A stretch of 64,000 bases of DNA. Source: Cognatundibacterium luofuense. Its GTDB lineage: Bacteria > Pseudomonadota > Gammaproteobacteria > Burkholderiales > Burkholderiaceae_D. The notes below the pieces were generated by a model. That model was not told the origin of the DNA. It did no database searches and was given only the letters and a program-made list of their open reading frames with translations. Below are positions 44,974-54,706 of this stretch, one piece after another. The first letter of the stretch is position 1, and each line of letters starts with the position of its first letter. Where the stretch lies: the NCBI RefSeq assembly GCF_018139685.1, contig NZ_JAGSPN010000002.1:310001-374000 (forward strand), given 5' to 3'. Made by a program: the position numbers and the translations under genes.

Positions 44974-46788
44974 TCAGTCTGCAAATTGCATTTTGTACAG
45001 GTTTGCATAAATACCGTCCTTTGCAAGTAACTGCTGGTGTGTGCCTTGCTCCGCGATTTGCCCATCCGCAAGCACCACGATGCGGTCAGCGCGCTCAATC
45101 GTTGACAACCTGTGTGCGATTACCAATGTAGTTCTGCCTTGCATGAGCGCATCTAATGCTGCCTGTACTGCACGTTCGGACTCCGTATCCAGAGCAGAAG
45201 TTGCCTCATCCAGAATAAGAATCGGTGCGTCTTTGTATATTGCACGCGCGATAGCGAGGCGCTGCCTTTGTCCACCTGATAAGCGTGAACCATTATCGCC
45301 GATACGTGTTTCAAGCCCGTCCGGCAGCTCATTAATCACCTCAGACAAATGGGCCGCCTTTACCGCTGCCTGGACTCTGGCAAAATCCGGCACTCGATCG
45401 CCGTATGCAATATTTGCGGCGATCGTGTCATCAAAAAGCACAACGTTCTGGCTCACCATCGCAATCTGCCGTCGCAAACTGTCAAGCGCAAGCTCACTTA
45501 CATCCTGACCATCCAGCATTACTTTTCCAGCCTGTGGAACATAAAACGCTGGCACGAGGTTCACAAGTGACGTCTTTCCTCCCCCGGACATACCCACCAG
45601 CGCAATCGTTTCACCTGCTTTAATATCCAGCTGAATGTCGTTGAGTGTTACCTGATCCTGCCCCGGATAAGAGAACCGGACCCTACTGAATGACAAATCT
45701 CCTCTGGCGCGAGCTGTCAGTAACTTACCATCAGTCCGTTCGGCCTGCGTATCAATTAGCTCAAAGACAGAGTCGGCAGCAGCCATCCCACGCTGCATCG
45801 GCCCGTTCAGGTCAGCCAGTCGCTTTAGAGGCGTCAGCAAGAGCATCATTAATGTAACAAACTCGACAAATTTACCAACAGTTGTAGCGTCCTGAGCTGC
45901 CTGGGAAACAGCAAACATAATCACCACCGCAACCGACACCGCAGCAGCCAGTTGGGTCAGTGGAGTGGTCGAAGCTACCGCAATCGTTGTCCGCATTGCA
46001 TAGCCGCGTAATTTTTCATTACTTTCTGCAAAACGTTTTTTTTCATATTCCTGCCCACCAAAAATACGCACGACCTGAGTCGCACGAGTCGCTTCCTCAA
46101 TAACCTGTGTCAGCTCGTTATTAACATTGAGCTGATTCTGGTTAAGCACACGTAGCCGTTTGCTGACGCTACGCACAAGAAACGCCATGACAGGCATCAT
46201 AACCAGCGCAACGATTGTCAGTTTCCAGTTTTGCCAGACCAACGCTGCGAGTAATACAAATACTGTCAGAGAATCTCTGATCAGGGTTGTCATGGAAACC
46301 TTGAGCATTTCTACGATCTGCTGAGCCTCCATCATAATGACGTTAATAATACGCGACGCTGACTCCTTCTGATAAAAACCAATGGGGACAGTAAGAACTC
46401 TCTCGAATACCTGTGCGCGCAAGTCATTCAAAAGTTTTGTTGATATCCAGCTCATCAGATAGCTGGTTGTAAAAGTGCAAATTCCCCGTAACAAAAAGAT
46501 ACCGATGATTGCAACAGGAATTTTCCATAGCGCAAGACCTTTAATAACCGCTGCTTTGCTTTGTACTGCACTCCCATTTTGCACAGCACTCAGGATCGTT
46601 GAATCATTACCAGTTGGACGACCAAAACCATGATCTAAGATATAACCCAGTACTCTGGGGAAAGCAGCCTCGGTTAATGCTGTAACAGCCATTGTCAGCA
46701 ACGCAATCCAAAAAAACTTACGGTAAGTTCGCATAGCACGCCACAGCCTGCTGAACACCGCTCTTGTATTTTGATCAAACAAACGCAT
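44974..46788 (-). CDS. msbA: lipid A export ABC transporter MsbA
   Basis: This 604-residue half-transporter has six transmembrane helices (residues about 20-330) and an ATPase domain with Walker A GMSGGGKT (399-406), the signature LSGGQRQRL and Walker B ILILDEATSALD. MsbA flips lipid A-core across the inner membrane. Neighbours waaF and an O-antigen ligase support this role over a general multidrug exporter. ATG at 46786-46788 is chosen; a GTG at 46812 extends the frame without a better ribosome-binding site. Confidence 0.93.
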   Translation of the reverse strand: MRLFDQNTRAVFSRLWRAMRTYRKFFWIALLTMAVTALTEAAFPRVLGYILDHGFGRPTGNDSTILSAVQNGSAVQSKAAVIKGLALWKIPVAIIGIFLLRGICTFTTSYLMSWISTKLLNDLRAQVFERVLTVPIGFYQKESASRIINVIMMEAQQIVEMLKVSMTTLIRDSLTVFVLLAALVWQNWKLTIVALVMMPVMAFLVRSVSKRLRVLNQNQLNVNNELTQVIEEATRATQVVRIFGGQEYEKKRFAESNEKLRGYAMRTTIAVASTTPLTQLAAAVSVAVVIMFAVSQAAQDATTVGKFVEFVTLMMLLLTPLKRLADLNGPMQRGMAAADSVFELIDTQAERTDGKLLTARARGDLSFSRVRFSYPGQDQVTLNDIQLDIKAGETIALVGMSGGGKTSLVNLVPAFYVPQAGKVMLDGQDVSELALDSLRRQIAMVSQNVVLFDDTIAANIAYGDRVPDFARVQAAVKAAHLSEVINELPDGLETRIGDNGSRLSGGQRQRLAIARAIYKDAPILILDEATSALDTESERAVQAALDALMQGRTTLVIAHRLSTIERADRIVVLADGQIAEQGTHQQLLAKDGIYANLYKMQFAD

Positions 46789-46842
46789 AAGAAACTCAAA
46801 TAAGAAAGTCACACACGGAACCGGATACAGGTCAGGCGTACC

Positions 46843-48117
46843 TCAACGTCGCAATCCGCTGACAGGAATTGACAAAAGTATGAGGAATGCAACAGCGAAA
46901 ACAGCGTCCCGCATAATTGCATTAAAAAATGCACCGGCAGACATAAACAAAGTCAGCACTAGAAGCTGCAATCCCCGTTTTTGCACCAACGCTGTTCCGG
47001 CCCTGAGTAACTTCACAGACACCAGAATTTGCTGCCCCCAAACCATTAGTAATGCGAACAAACCAATTAATCCAAACTCCGTAAGATATAAGAGGTAGTC
47101 GCTGTGTGGCGTGGTCATCGTCCCACTGGACAATCCTTGTGCGCGGGAATGATAGATTGGCATCCAGCTACCTGCACCGTGTCCAACCATTGGCTGCTCC
47201 GAAATGATTTCTGATGTGATCCGGTAAATCTCAGAACGCATACCATCATCGTCTTTGCTTTGCCGGCCCTCACGCAGGTCATTTACTTGTTGCAAAGTAC
47301 AAACTGCACGCAAATGCAAAATTTCCCAAGGAGCTGCTTTCACTTCATTAACAACGCAGGTAGTTGGGCGAGGTTGGCTGATTGCATATGTCCACAATGC
47401 ACTGATACAACCGATAAAGAGTGCAATTAATAAAACACTCTTCCAACTCCACCTAATTGAACAAAGTGTCACTATGATAAATCCAAGTAAAAATAACAAA
47501 ACTGCTGTCCGCGTTTTTGCTAAAAAAACAGCTGTCAACGTCAGAAAAACAAACAAAGCAATGTTTCCGACAGTTATTTGTTTATCGAACGCAAGCTTTA
47601 CCCACGTCATACATGCCGCTAGTGCAAGAAGAATCCCCAGCAAAATCGACTTATTACCGAGATAGAAAACGTAGCTTTTGAATAGAGTTACATCAGGCAA
47701 TACATGTAATGCATTCAGTAAAAACAAAGCCCCAGCCAGCACAGCGCTACCAAGGAAAATATTTTCCATTTTTTGTTGCCAGTTTCCTGAACTTAACGTC
47801 AGAAATGGCAAAATCAGCAAATAGGATTGATAATGCCCTACGGCTGTCCAGAATTCGTGATCAGAAACAAGTTCGCTGCGGTGAGTCAGTGACATCAGTA
47901 ACGTCATCAAACTCAGGGATAATACTGGGATCAGCAATGGGTTCTTTACCAATTGATTCCAGCGACTTTTCCAGTCACCTGAGACTGCCCAACTGACCCA
48001 GAATGCAAAAAGACCTGCGTACATAAAGCCGACCGGAAAGAACAAGGTCAACGGTAACCACACCAATATCCGCTGAGGGATATCGCTTCCATGAAATTGG
48101 GGAAGAATTTTTTTCAT
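46843..48117 (-). CDS. O-antigen ligase / polymerase family membrane protein
   Basis: This 424-residue protein has about eleven hydrophobic helices and a large periplasmic loop (residues about 250-320) ending with MVGHGAGSWMPIYHSRAQGL and TTPHSDYLLYLTEFGLIGL, the Wzy_C pattern of WaaL-type enzymes. It probably joins O-antigen or another glycan to lipid A-core, or polymerises it. The start follows the dnaE stop by 4 bp; a GTG 27 nt upstream would overlap dnaE. Precise choice between ligase and polymerase is uncertain. Confidence 0.85.
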   Translation of the reverse strand: MKKILPQFHGSDIPQRILVWLPLTLFFPVGFMYAGLFAFWVSWAVSGDWKSRWNQLVKNPLLIPVLSLSLMTLLMSLTHRSELVSDHEFWTAVGHYQSYLLILPFLTLSSGNWQQKMENIFLGSAVLAGALFLLNALHVLPDVTLFKSYVFYLGNKSILLGILLALAACMTWVKLAFDKQITVGNIALFVFLTLTAVFLAKTRTAVLLFLLGFIIVTLCSIRWSWKSVLLIALFIGCISALWTYAISQPRPTTCVVNEVKAAPWEILHLRAVCTLQQVNDLREGRQSKDDDGMRSEIYRITSEIISEQPMVGHGAGSWMPIYHSRAQGLSSGTMTTPHSDYLLYLTEFGLIGLFALLMVWGQQILVSVKLLRAGTALVQKRGLQLLVLTLFMSAGAFFNAIMRDAVFAVAFLILLSIPVSGLRR

Positions 48118-48121
48118 ATAG

Positions 48122-51100
48122 TTACTGGTACTCAATTGCAACACAAGACTTACCCAGCCACAAGCTGAGCTGGTGTCTTAACTGATCATCTGGGCTTACC
48201 CTCCATTGGTCGGATAAATAAAAATCCGCATCAGCCGACTGACCAGAATAACTAATCAGCACCGGACACCCGTCCGGATTTAGATGAGGATGCAATATTT
48301 CACGCAGTTTTTTCAGATCGGTTTTCTCATCGAGCTTCAGGCGCAACCCCTGAGAGAATTGGATACGGGCTCGGCCGATATCCAGAACACGTTCAGCAGA
48401 AATTCTGAGTCCACCGGAGAACCGGTCCTCAGAAACTTTTCCCAGAACGGCGAGGAATTCATCTTCTTTAAGATATGCTTTCGCCTCATCCATCAGTTCC
48501 GCATAAATGCTGACCTCGACTTGCGCAGTGCCATCATCGAGCGTCACGATCATCATTTTTCCACGCTGAGTTAACTGAGTTCTGGCACCAGCAATAACTC
48601 CGCAGATCATACGTAAATCACGTGAAGGCTCAAGTTTTGCAAGCGTCGTCTTAATAAACTGCCTGACTTCAGGCGCGTAGGCATCAAACAAATGACCTGA
48701 CAAATAATAGCCAAGCGCCTGTTTCTCTTCCATTAAACGCTGACGGTCAGTCCACGCTGGCACATCAATGTATTGCGGTGGCGGAATCAGATCGTCATCA
48801 TCGCCGAATAAACTTACCTGATTTGCTGCCGCGTCTGCCTGTTCCGCTGCCTCAACCGCCAGTGGCACTGTAGCAAGAAGAACAGCGCGATCTTTACCAA
48901 GGCAGTCCATCGCACCTGCACGTATCAGCGCTTCGATTGTCCGGCGATTGACAATGCGTTTATCAATACGTTTGCAGAAATCAAAAAGATCGTTAAATTG
49001 CCCGTCTCTCTGACGTGCTGTAATAATATTTTCGATTGCGCTTTGTCCGGATCCTTTTACTGCTCCAAGGCCATATCGAATCTGTGTCGCGCGTTTACCG
49101 GGCTCACCTGCTGGAACAAAGCGGTATTCAGAGGAGTTAATATCCGGTGGCAGCATACTGAGTTTGCACACATCAATTGCATCCTCAACCAGAACCTTAA
49201 TTTTATCGGTATCATCCATAGCCAGCGACATATTGGCTGCCATAAACGCTGCAGGATGATGAGCCTTCAGATATGCGGTGTAATACGACAGCAAAGCATA
49301 AGCAGCAGCATGGGATTTATTAAATCCGTAGCCTGCAAATTTCTCCATCAAATCGAAAATTTCGTCTGCTTTCTCTTCAGTCAGACCATTTTTACCAGCA
49401 CCTTCACGGAAAATCTTCCTGTGCTCCGCCATCTCCTCGGCTTTTTTCTTACCCATCGCACGGCGTAGTAAATCCGCACCACCGAGCGAATATCCGCCGA
49501 TTACCTGCGCCATCTGCATAACCTGTTCCTGATACACCATAATGCCGTAGGTTTCAGACAGAATGCCTTCTGTACGAGGGTCTGGATACTCAAACTTTTC
49601 ACCATGCTTACGCTTACAGAAATCCGGGATCAGATCCATCGGCCCCGGACGGTATAACGCAACCAGCGCAATAATGTCTTCAAACCGGTCCGGACGCGCA
49701 TCTTTCAGCATTCCCTGCATCCCGCGACTTTCCAGCTGAAAAACAGCAACCGTGCGGGCTTTCGTCAGCAAATCATAAGACGCCCGGTCATCCAGCGGCA
49801 AAGTAGCCAGATCAAAGCCGGACATTGCAGGATCAAGTGCGCGAATATAATTGACCGCACGATCAAGAATAGTCAGCGTTGTTAAACCAAGAAAGTCGAA
49901 CTTCACGAGACCGACTGCTTCTACATCGTCTTTATCATATTGCGAAACAACACCGGAATCGCCACCCTGTGTATACAAGGGACAGAAATCCGTTAGTTTT
50001 CCGGGAGCAATCAACACGCCACCCGCATGCATACCGATATTCCGGGTTATCCCTTCGACCTGCTGCGCCAGATCGAGCAAAGTACGTACTTCCTCTTCAT
50101 TTTGCTGACGCTCAGCAAGCAACGGTTCTTCTTCTATTGCATCGGCGATCGTGACCTGTTTACCCGGTTTAAAAGGAATGAGTTTAGAAACACCGTCGCA
50201 GAAGTTGTATCCAAAATCCAGAACACGTCCGACGTCACGAATCGCTCCCTTTGCCGCCATCGTCCCGAAAGTTGCGATTTGCGAAACAGCCTCTTTTCCA
50301 TAGCGGTCTTTAACATACTGGATTACCCGGTCCCGTCCTTCCTGGCAAAAGTCAATATCAAAGTCGGGCATCGATACACGCTCAGGATTCAGAAAACGTT
50401 CGAACAGTAAGTTGTATCGCAACGGATCGAGGTCGGTAATTAAAAGACAATATGCAACCAGCGAACCCGCTCCGGAGCCACGACCCGGACCGACTGGTAC
50501 GCCATTATTTTTTGCCCACTGAATAAAGTCCGCAACAATCAGGAAGTAGCCGGGAAACCCCATCTTGATAATGGTATTGGTTTCAAATTCCAGGCGAGCC
50601 TCGTAACGCGGACGCTCTTTTTCTCGCTGATCAAGATCCGGAAACAGTTGTTCCAGACGCAAAACCAGACCACGTTTAGACTCATAAACAAGGAAATCGT
50701 TGAGCGACATGCCGTCAGGTGTCGGAAACAACGGCAGCTTTGGTTTTCCAAGTTCCAGAGTCAGGTTGCAGCGCTTTGCAATTTCCACCGAATTCTGAAG
50801 AGCGGCAGGAATATCTGCAAAAAGCTCAGCCATTTCTTCCTGTGTACGGAAACACTGCTGATCATTGAACCTGCGGACGCGCCGTGCGTTTGCCAGCATA
50901 TCGCCTTCCGCAATACAGACGCGCGCCTCATGCGCAGTGAAATCATCTTTACTGAGAAACTGAACCGGGTGCGTGGCAACCACCGGCAAATGCAGTTTGG
51001 CTGCCAGTTGAATTGCCTGACGGACATGGGCATCCATATTCGGCTGACCTGAACGCTGAATCTCAATATAAAAATGACCAGGGAAAACATTCTCCCAGCG

Positions 51101-51643
51101 CTTTGCACATTGTTCCGCTTGTTCAAGATTACCGTTATCGATTGCAATGCCAACATCACCGCTGTGCGCACCGGATAAGGCAATCAAATGCCCATTTTCG
51201 CCTGCAGCGCGTATTTGCTCCAGCCACTCTGGTCGGATTTCAGCACGTCCACGGTGCTGGTTTGTGAGCCAGGCACTGGTCAGCAATTCGCAAAGCTGAA
51301 GATAGCCGGTCCGGTCTTTCACCAGAATCAGCAAACGTGAAGGTTTCTCGCGATCTGCATCATTCGTAATCCACACATCGCATCCTGCGATGGGCTTGAT
51401 ACCTTTGCCACGAGCAGCCTTATAAAACTTGATCATGCCAAAAAGGTTTGCAAGATCTGTGATTGCCATTGCAGGCTGTTTATCTTTTAATGCTGCTTTT
51501 ATTACATCATCAATACGGACCAGCCCGTCTACGATGGAGTATTCAGAGTGCACGCGCAAATGCACAAAACATGGATCAACTGGCTTTGCCATTTCAGCAA
51601 TGCCACTGTCTTTCTGGAGAGAATTTTCTGTCGTCATTTGCAT
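48122..51643 (-). CDS. dnaE: DNA polymerase III alpha subunit
   Basis: This 1173-residue replicative polymerase has an N-terminal PHP domain (FVHLRVHSEYSIVDGLV) and palm aspartates D429 and D431 in MPDFDIDFCQEGRD. The third aspartate is in VKFDFLGLTTL, followed by finger, HhH and OB domains (IVTLDDGTAQVEVSIY near the end). Length fits DnaE1. Its ATG is overlapped by one arm of a 13-bp inverted repeat whose other arm lies upstream of glnS. The O-antigen ligase-like gene starts just after it, an unusual follower for dnaE. Confidence 0.97.
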   Translation of the reverse strand: MQMTTENSLQKDSGIAEMAKPVDPCFVHLRVHSEYSIVDGLVRIDDVIKAALKDKQPAMAITDLANLFGMIKFYKAARGKGIKPIAGCDVWITNDADREKPSRLLILVKDRTGYLQLCELLTSAWLTNQHRGRAEIRPEWLEQIRAAGENGHLIALSGAHSGDVGIAIDNGNLEQAEQCAKRWENVFPGHFYIEIQRSGQPNMDAHVRQAIQLAAKLHLPVVATHPVQFLSKDDFTAHEARVCIAEGDMLANARRVRRFNDQQCFRTQEEMAELFADIPAALQNSVEIAKRCNLTLELGKPKLPLFPTPDGMSLNDFLVYESKRGLVLRLEQLFPDLDQREKERPRYEARLEFETNTIIKMGFPGYFLIVADFIQWAKNNGVPVGPGRGSGAGSLVAYCLLITDLDPLRYNLLFERFLNPERVSMPDFDIDFCQEGRDRVIQYVKDRYGKEAVSQIATFGTMAAKGAIRDVGRVLDFGYNFCDGVSKLIPFKPGKQVTIADAIEEEPLLAERQQNEEEVRTLLDLAQQVEGITRNIGMHAGGVLIAPGKLTDFCPLYTQGGDSGVVSQYDKDDVEAVGLVKFDFLGLTTLTILDRAVNYIRALDPAMSGFDLATLPLDDRASYDLLTKARTVAVFQLESRGMQGMLKDARPDRFEDIIALVALYRPGPMDLIPDFCKRKHGEKFEYPDPRTEGILSETYGIMVYQEQVMQMAQVIGGYSLGGADLLRRAMGKKKAEEMAEHRKIFREGAGKNGLTEEKADEIFDLMEKFAGYGFNKSHAAAYALLSYYTAYLKAHHPAAFMAANMSLAMDDTDKIKVLVEDAIDVCKLSMLPPDINSSEYRFVPAGEPGKRATQIRYGLGAVKGSGQSAIENIITARQRDGQFNDLFDFCKRIDKRIVNRRTIEALIRAGAMDCLGKDRAVLLATVPLAVEAAEQADAAANQVSLFGDDDDLIPPPQYIDVPAWTDRQRLMEEKQALGYYLSGHLFDAYAPEVRQFIKTTLAKLEPSRDLRMICGVIAGARTQLTQRGKMMIVTLDDGTAQVEVSIYAELMDEAKAYLKEDEFLAVLGKVSEDRFSGGLRISAERVLDIGRARIQFSQGLRLKLDEKTDLKKLREILHPHLNPDGCPVLISYSGQSADADFYLSDQWRVSPDDQLRHQLSLWLGKSCVAIEYQ

Positions 51644-51734
51644 ATTCTACCGTGTCGATGACAGGAACTCAGCAATCTGGTTAGCAATGATTCAAAACAA
51701 ATACGCGCTGTTTGCTGCGCTACGGTAGAATATG
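51641..51734. promoter_or_regulatory. 13-bp inverted repeat in the dnaE-glnS divergent region
   Basis: CATATTCTACCGT (51641-51653) and ACGGTAGAATATG (51722-51734) are perfect inverted copies with 68 bp between. Each contains TAGAAT on the outward strand, a good -10 hexamer, so each arm may be part of a promoter pointing away from the centre. The dnaE ATG lies inside the left arm. Confidence 0.55.
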
Positions 51735-51769
51735 AAGGTTTCACGTCTGCAAAATTTCTTCCTTTTCAG

Positions 51770-51806
51770 GCAAGTAAGCTCCTAAAACCAGCGGTTTTTA
51801 GCTTGC
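51770..51806 (+). promoter_or_regulatory. hairpin in the glnS leader
   Basis: CTAAAACC (51782-51789) pairs with GGTTTTTAG (51793-51801) with one bulged T over a 3-nt loop. GCAAG (51770-51774) can pair with CTTGC (51802-51806). It lies 40 nt before the glnS ATG without a T-run, so a role in leader control is possible but unproven. Confidence 0.4.
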
Positions 51807-51845
51807 AGACGCTTCTCTCTATCGTGACCAGCGCTTACATCTAAC

Positions 51846-53576
51846 ATGAGCAACGACAACAAAAACAAAGCAGCAGAATCTGCTGCCCCTGCCTCAAATT
51901 TCCTGCGTAATATCATTGATGCGGATCTGGCGGGCGGTAAATACCAGCGTGAAGGTTTACCTTCGGTCATCACACGCTTTCCACCAGAACCGAACGGTTA
52001 CCTGCATATCGGCCACGCGAAATCCATTTGCCTGAATTTTGGTCTGGCGCGCGATTATGAAGGCCGCTGCCATTTACGCTTCGACGATACCAATCCTGAA
52101 AAAGAAGACCAGGAATATGTTGATACGATCATTGACAGCGTGCAGTGGCTGGGCTTCGATTGGAATCGCGCAGACGGCAACCATCTGTACTATGCAAGTG
52201 ACTATTTCGATACGTTCTACGCAATTGCCGAATACCTGATTCAGGCCGGACATGCGTATGTAGACAGCCAGTCCGCAGAAGACATGGCCGCGAACCGTGG
52301 CGATTTTTCCCGTCCGGGTGTGAACTCCCCTTACCGCGATAGACCAGCGAACGAGTCGCTGGACTTATTCCGCCGCATGAAAGCCGGGGAATTCCAGGGT
52401 GGAGAACATATCGTGCGTGCAAAAATCGATATGGCATCGCCTAACATGAACATGCGCGACCCTGCGATTTATCGTATTCGTCACGCCCATCATCACCGTA
52501 CCGGTGACAAATGGTGCATCTACCCGATGTACGATTTTGCACATCCTCTGGAAGACGCAATTGAAAAAATCACACACTCCATCTGTACCCTGGAGTTTCA
52601 GGATCACCGTCCGTTCTATGACTGGGTCATTCAACGTGCCACAGAGGGCGGTTTCTTCCAGCAGCCAGTACCTCAGCAATACGAATTCGCTCGTCTGAAT
52701 CTGACCTATGTTGTCACCAGCAAACGTAAGCTCCGCCAGCTGGTTGAACAAAATATTGTCAGCGGCTGGGATGATCCACGCATGCCAACTATCGTCGGTT
52801 TCCGTCGTCGCGGGTACACTCCGGAAGCTATCCAGTTGTTCTGCGAGCGTATCGGTGTTTCCAAAGCCGATGGCTGGATTGACTACAGTACGATTGAAGG
52901 TGCGCTGCGTGATGATCTTGATCCGAAAGCACCACGTGCGACTGCAGTGTTGCGTCCGCTGAAACTGATTATCGACAACTTCCCGGAGAATGAGCAAATT
53001 GCCTGTTCAGCACCTGTGCATCCGCATCACCCTGAGCGTGGCGTACGCGAATTCACAATTGGCAAAGAACTCTGGATCGAAGCGGAAGACTTTATGGAAG
53101 AGCCGGTAAAAGGTTATTTCCGTTTATTCCCGGGCAACAAAGTCCGCTTGCGCTACGGTTATGTCGTCGAATGTACCGGATTTGACAAGGATGCCAACGG
53201 CAATATTACTGCCGTACATTGTGAATATTTCCCCGACAGCAAAAGTGGCACTCCGGGCAGTGCCAACTATAAAGTCAAAGGCAATCTCCACTGGGTAAAT
53301 GCAGCAGATGCAGTTCAGGCTGAAGTTCGTCTGTACGATCGTCTGTTCACCGATGCAACACCCGATGCCGGCGGTAAAGACTTTATGACCCTGCTGAATC
53401 CTAACTCTCTGGAAGTGATTCAGGCTTACGTTGAACCTGGTATGGCAAAAGTAGAACCTGATACCCGTCTCCAGTTCGAACGTCATGGCTATTTTGTGAC
53501 TGACCGCAAAGATTCCGTCGCAGGGAAGCCAGTCTTTAACCGGATTACCACACTGAAAGATTCTTTCGGTAAGTGA
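51846..53576 (+). CDS. glnS: glutaminyl-tRNA synthetase
   Basis: This class I synthetase charges tRNA-Gln. The 576-residue protein has the HIGH-type motif PPEPNGYLHIGHAKSICLNF (residues about 40-60), the KMSKS counterpart VTSKRKL, and the two beta-barrel anticodon domains at the C-terminus. Presence of GlnS fits a gamma/beta-proteobacterial genome using direct glutamine charging. It is monocistronic, divergent from dnaE, and ends in a strong hairpin. Confidence 0.97.
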   Translation: MSNDNKNKAAESAAPASNFLRNIIDADLAGGKYQREGLPSVITRFPPEPNGYLHIGHAKSICLNFGLARDYEGRCHLRFDDTNPEKEDQEYVDTIIDSVQWLGFDWNRADGNHLYYASDYFDTFYAIAEYLIQAGHAYVDSQSAEDMAANRGDFSRPGVNSPYRDRPANESLDLFRRMKAGEFQGGEHIVRAKIDMASPNMNMRDPAIYRIRHAHHHRTGDKWCIYPMYDFAHPLEDAIEKITHSICTLEFQDHRPFYDWVIQRATEGGFFQQPVPQQYEFARLNLTYVVTSKRKLRQLVEQNIVSGWDDPRMPTIVGFRRRGYTPEAIQLFCERIGVSKADGWIDYSTIEGALRDDLDPKAPRATAVLRPLKLIIDNFPENEQIACSAPVHPHHPERGVREFTIGKELWIEAEDFMEEPVKGYFRLFPGNKVRLRYGYVVECTGFDKDANGNITAVHCEYFPDSKSGTPGSANYKVKGNLHWVNAADAVQAEVRLYDRLFTDATPDAGGKDFMTLLNPNSLEVIQAYVEPGMAKVEPDTRLQFERHGYFVTDRKDSVAGKPVFNRITTLKDSFGK

Positions 53577-53612
53577 GCTGATAAAGACAAAGCGGCAAAC
53601 ACGCTTTAACCT

Positions 53613-53640
53613 AAAAGCCACAGCCCTCGCTGTGGCTTTT
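53613..53640 (+). terminator. terminator after glnS
   Basis: AAAAGCCACAGC (53613-53624) and GCTGTGGCTTTT (53629-53640) form a 12-bp stem with a 4-nt loop, followed by T. Confidence 0.93.
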
Positions 53641-53720
53641 TCACTTTAGCGTCACAAATCTTGGCAGTAATGCTGGCATATTCCCAGTGTGCTCACTAAG
53701 CTGACAAATATTCTGCATCT

Positions 53721-54662
53721 ATGTCAGCATCGAAAAACATGCTTATTCAACTGCGACGATTTACTGAATTTTCACTGACACTCTGTCTTCTGTTCAATCT
53801 GACATCTGTCAGGGCTGATAGTGACGACACCATTCATGTTCGGTACTATCAGGGAGGCACTGTCCCGGAATATGCTGTAAGAGTGCTGACACTGGCATTA
53901 CAAAAAAGTGGTCACAGTTATTCACTGACTCCCGTCACCACTCCGATGACAACGCCACGCATTGTCAGAACAATCAGAAACAACACGCCAGACAGCGTCA
54001 ATTTATTCTGGGCTGCGAGTAGTCCTGATCTGGAAAATGCGCTCGCCGCTATTCCTGTACCGATAGAAAGAGGCCTGATCGGATTCAGGGTACTGGTGAC
54101 AAGCCAGGAGTACTTGCCACGCATCGAGCAAATGAACAACGACCACAACTTCAAAACGATAAACCTGCTTCAAGGTATCGGATGGAGCGATACAGCAATC
54201 TTAAGAAAGAATGGTTTTACAGTCACAGAGGCATCTCCCGATAACCTGTATAACATGCTTGCAGCAGGCAGAGCTGATGCATTTCCACGCAGTGCTATCG
54301 ATGCGGAACGCGAATTACGCACTCAGCAAAAACTGCATCCCAGTTTAACGATAGCACCGGGAATAGCGTTGGTGTATCCGCGCTTCGGCGTATTTTTCTT
54401 TGTATCCGGCGATAACAAACCATTGCGCATTGCACTAGAAAAAGGCATGCAGGCAGCACTGAAAGACGGGAGTTTTTTAAAGTTATATGAAGAAGATCCT
54501 GATATCCGGTCCGCACTGAAAATGTTGCGTGATCCCCGTAAAATTTATAAATTATCAGGAACATCTCCGGATTCAGCACTTCACAAACTGGATGCAAACC
54601 TGTTTGAACCGTTACTATCCGGGGTATCCAAAGAAAATGCTGCCGCAAACACGAGAAAATAA
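53721..54662 (+). CDS. periplasmic solute-binding-like protein
   Basis: This 313-residue protein has a signal peptide (ending near TSVRAD) and a two-lobe substrate-binding pattern like SBP family 3: HVRYYQGGTVPEYAVRVLTL, a middle FKTINLLQGIGWSDTAIL, and NLYNMLAAGRADAFPRS, where the region around ADAFP is typical. No permease or kinase is adjacent, so it may be a solitary sensor or receptor. The ligand cannot be predicted. The start codon at 53721 has no clear ribosome-binding site, and the ATG at 53739 is an alternative. Confidence 0.7.
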   Translation: MSASKNMLIQLRRFTEFSLTLCLLFNLTSVRADSDDTIHVRYYQGGTVPEYAVRVLTLALQKSGHSYSLTPVTTPMTTPRIVRTIRNNTPDSVNLFWAASSPDLENALAAIPVPIERGLIGFRVLVTSQEYLPRIEQMNNDHNFKTINLLQGIGWSDTAILRKNGFTVTEASPDNLYNMLAAGRADAFPRSAIDAERELRTQQKLHPSLTIAPGIALVYPRFGVFFFVSGDNKPLRIALEKGMQAALKDGSFLKLYEEDPDIRSALKMLRDPRKIYKLSGTSPDSALHKLDANLFEPLLSGVSKENAAANTRK

Positions 54663-54706
54663 TCAGAGTAAAAACCAAACCGTACACAACTATCTGCTGT
54701 GTGCTG

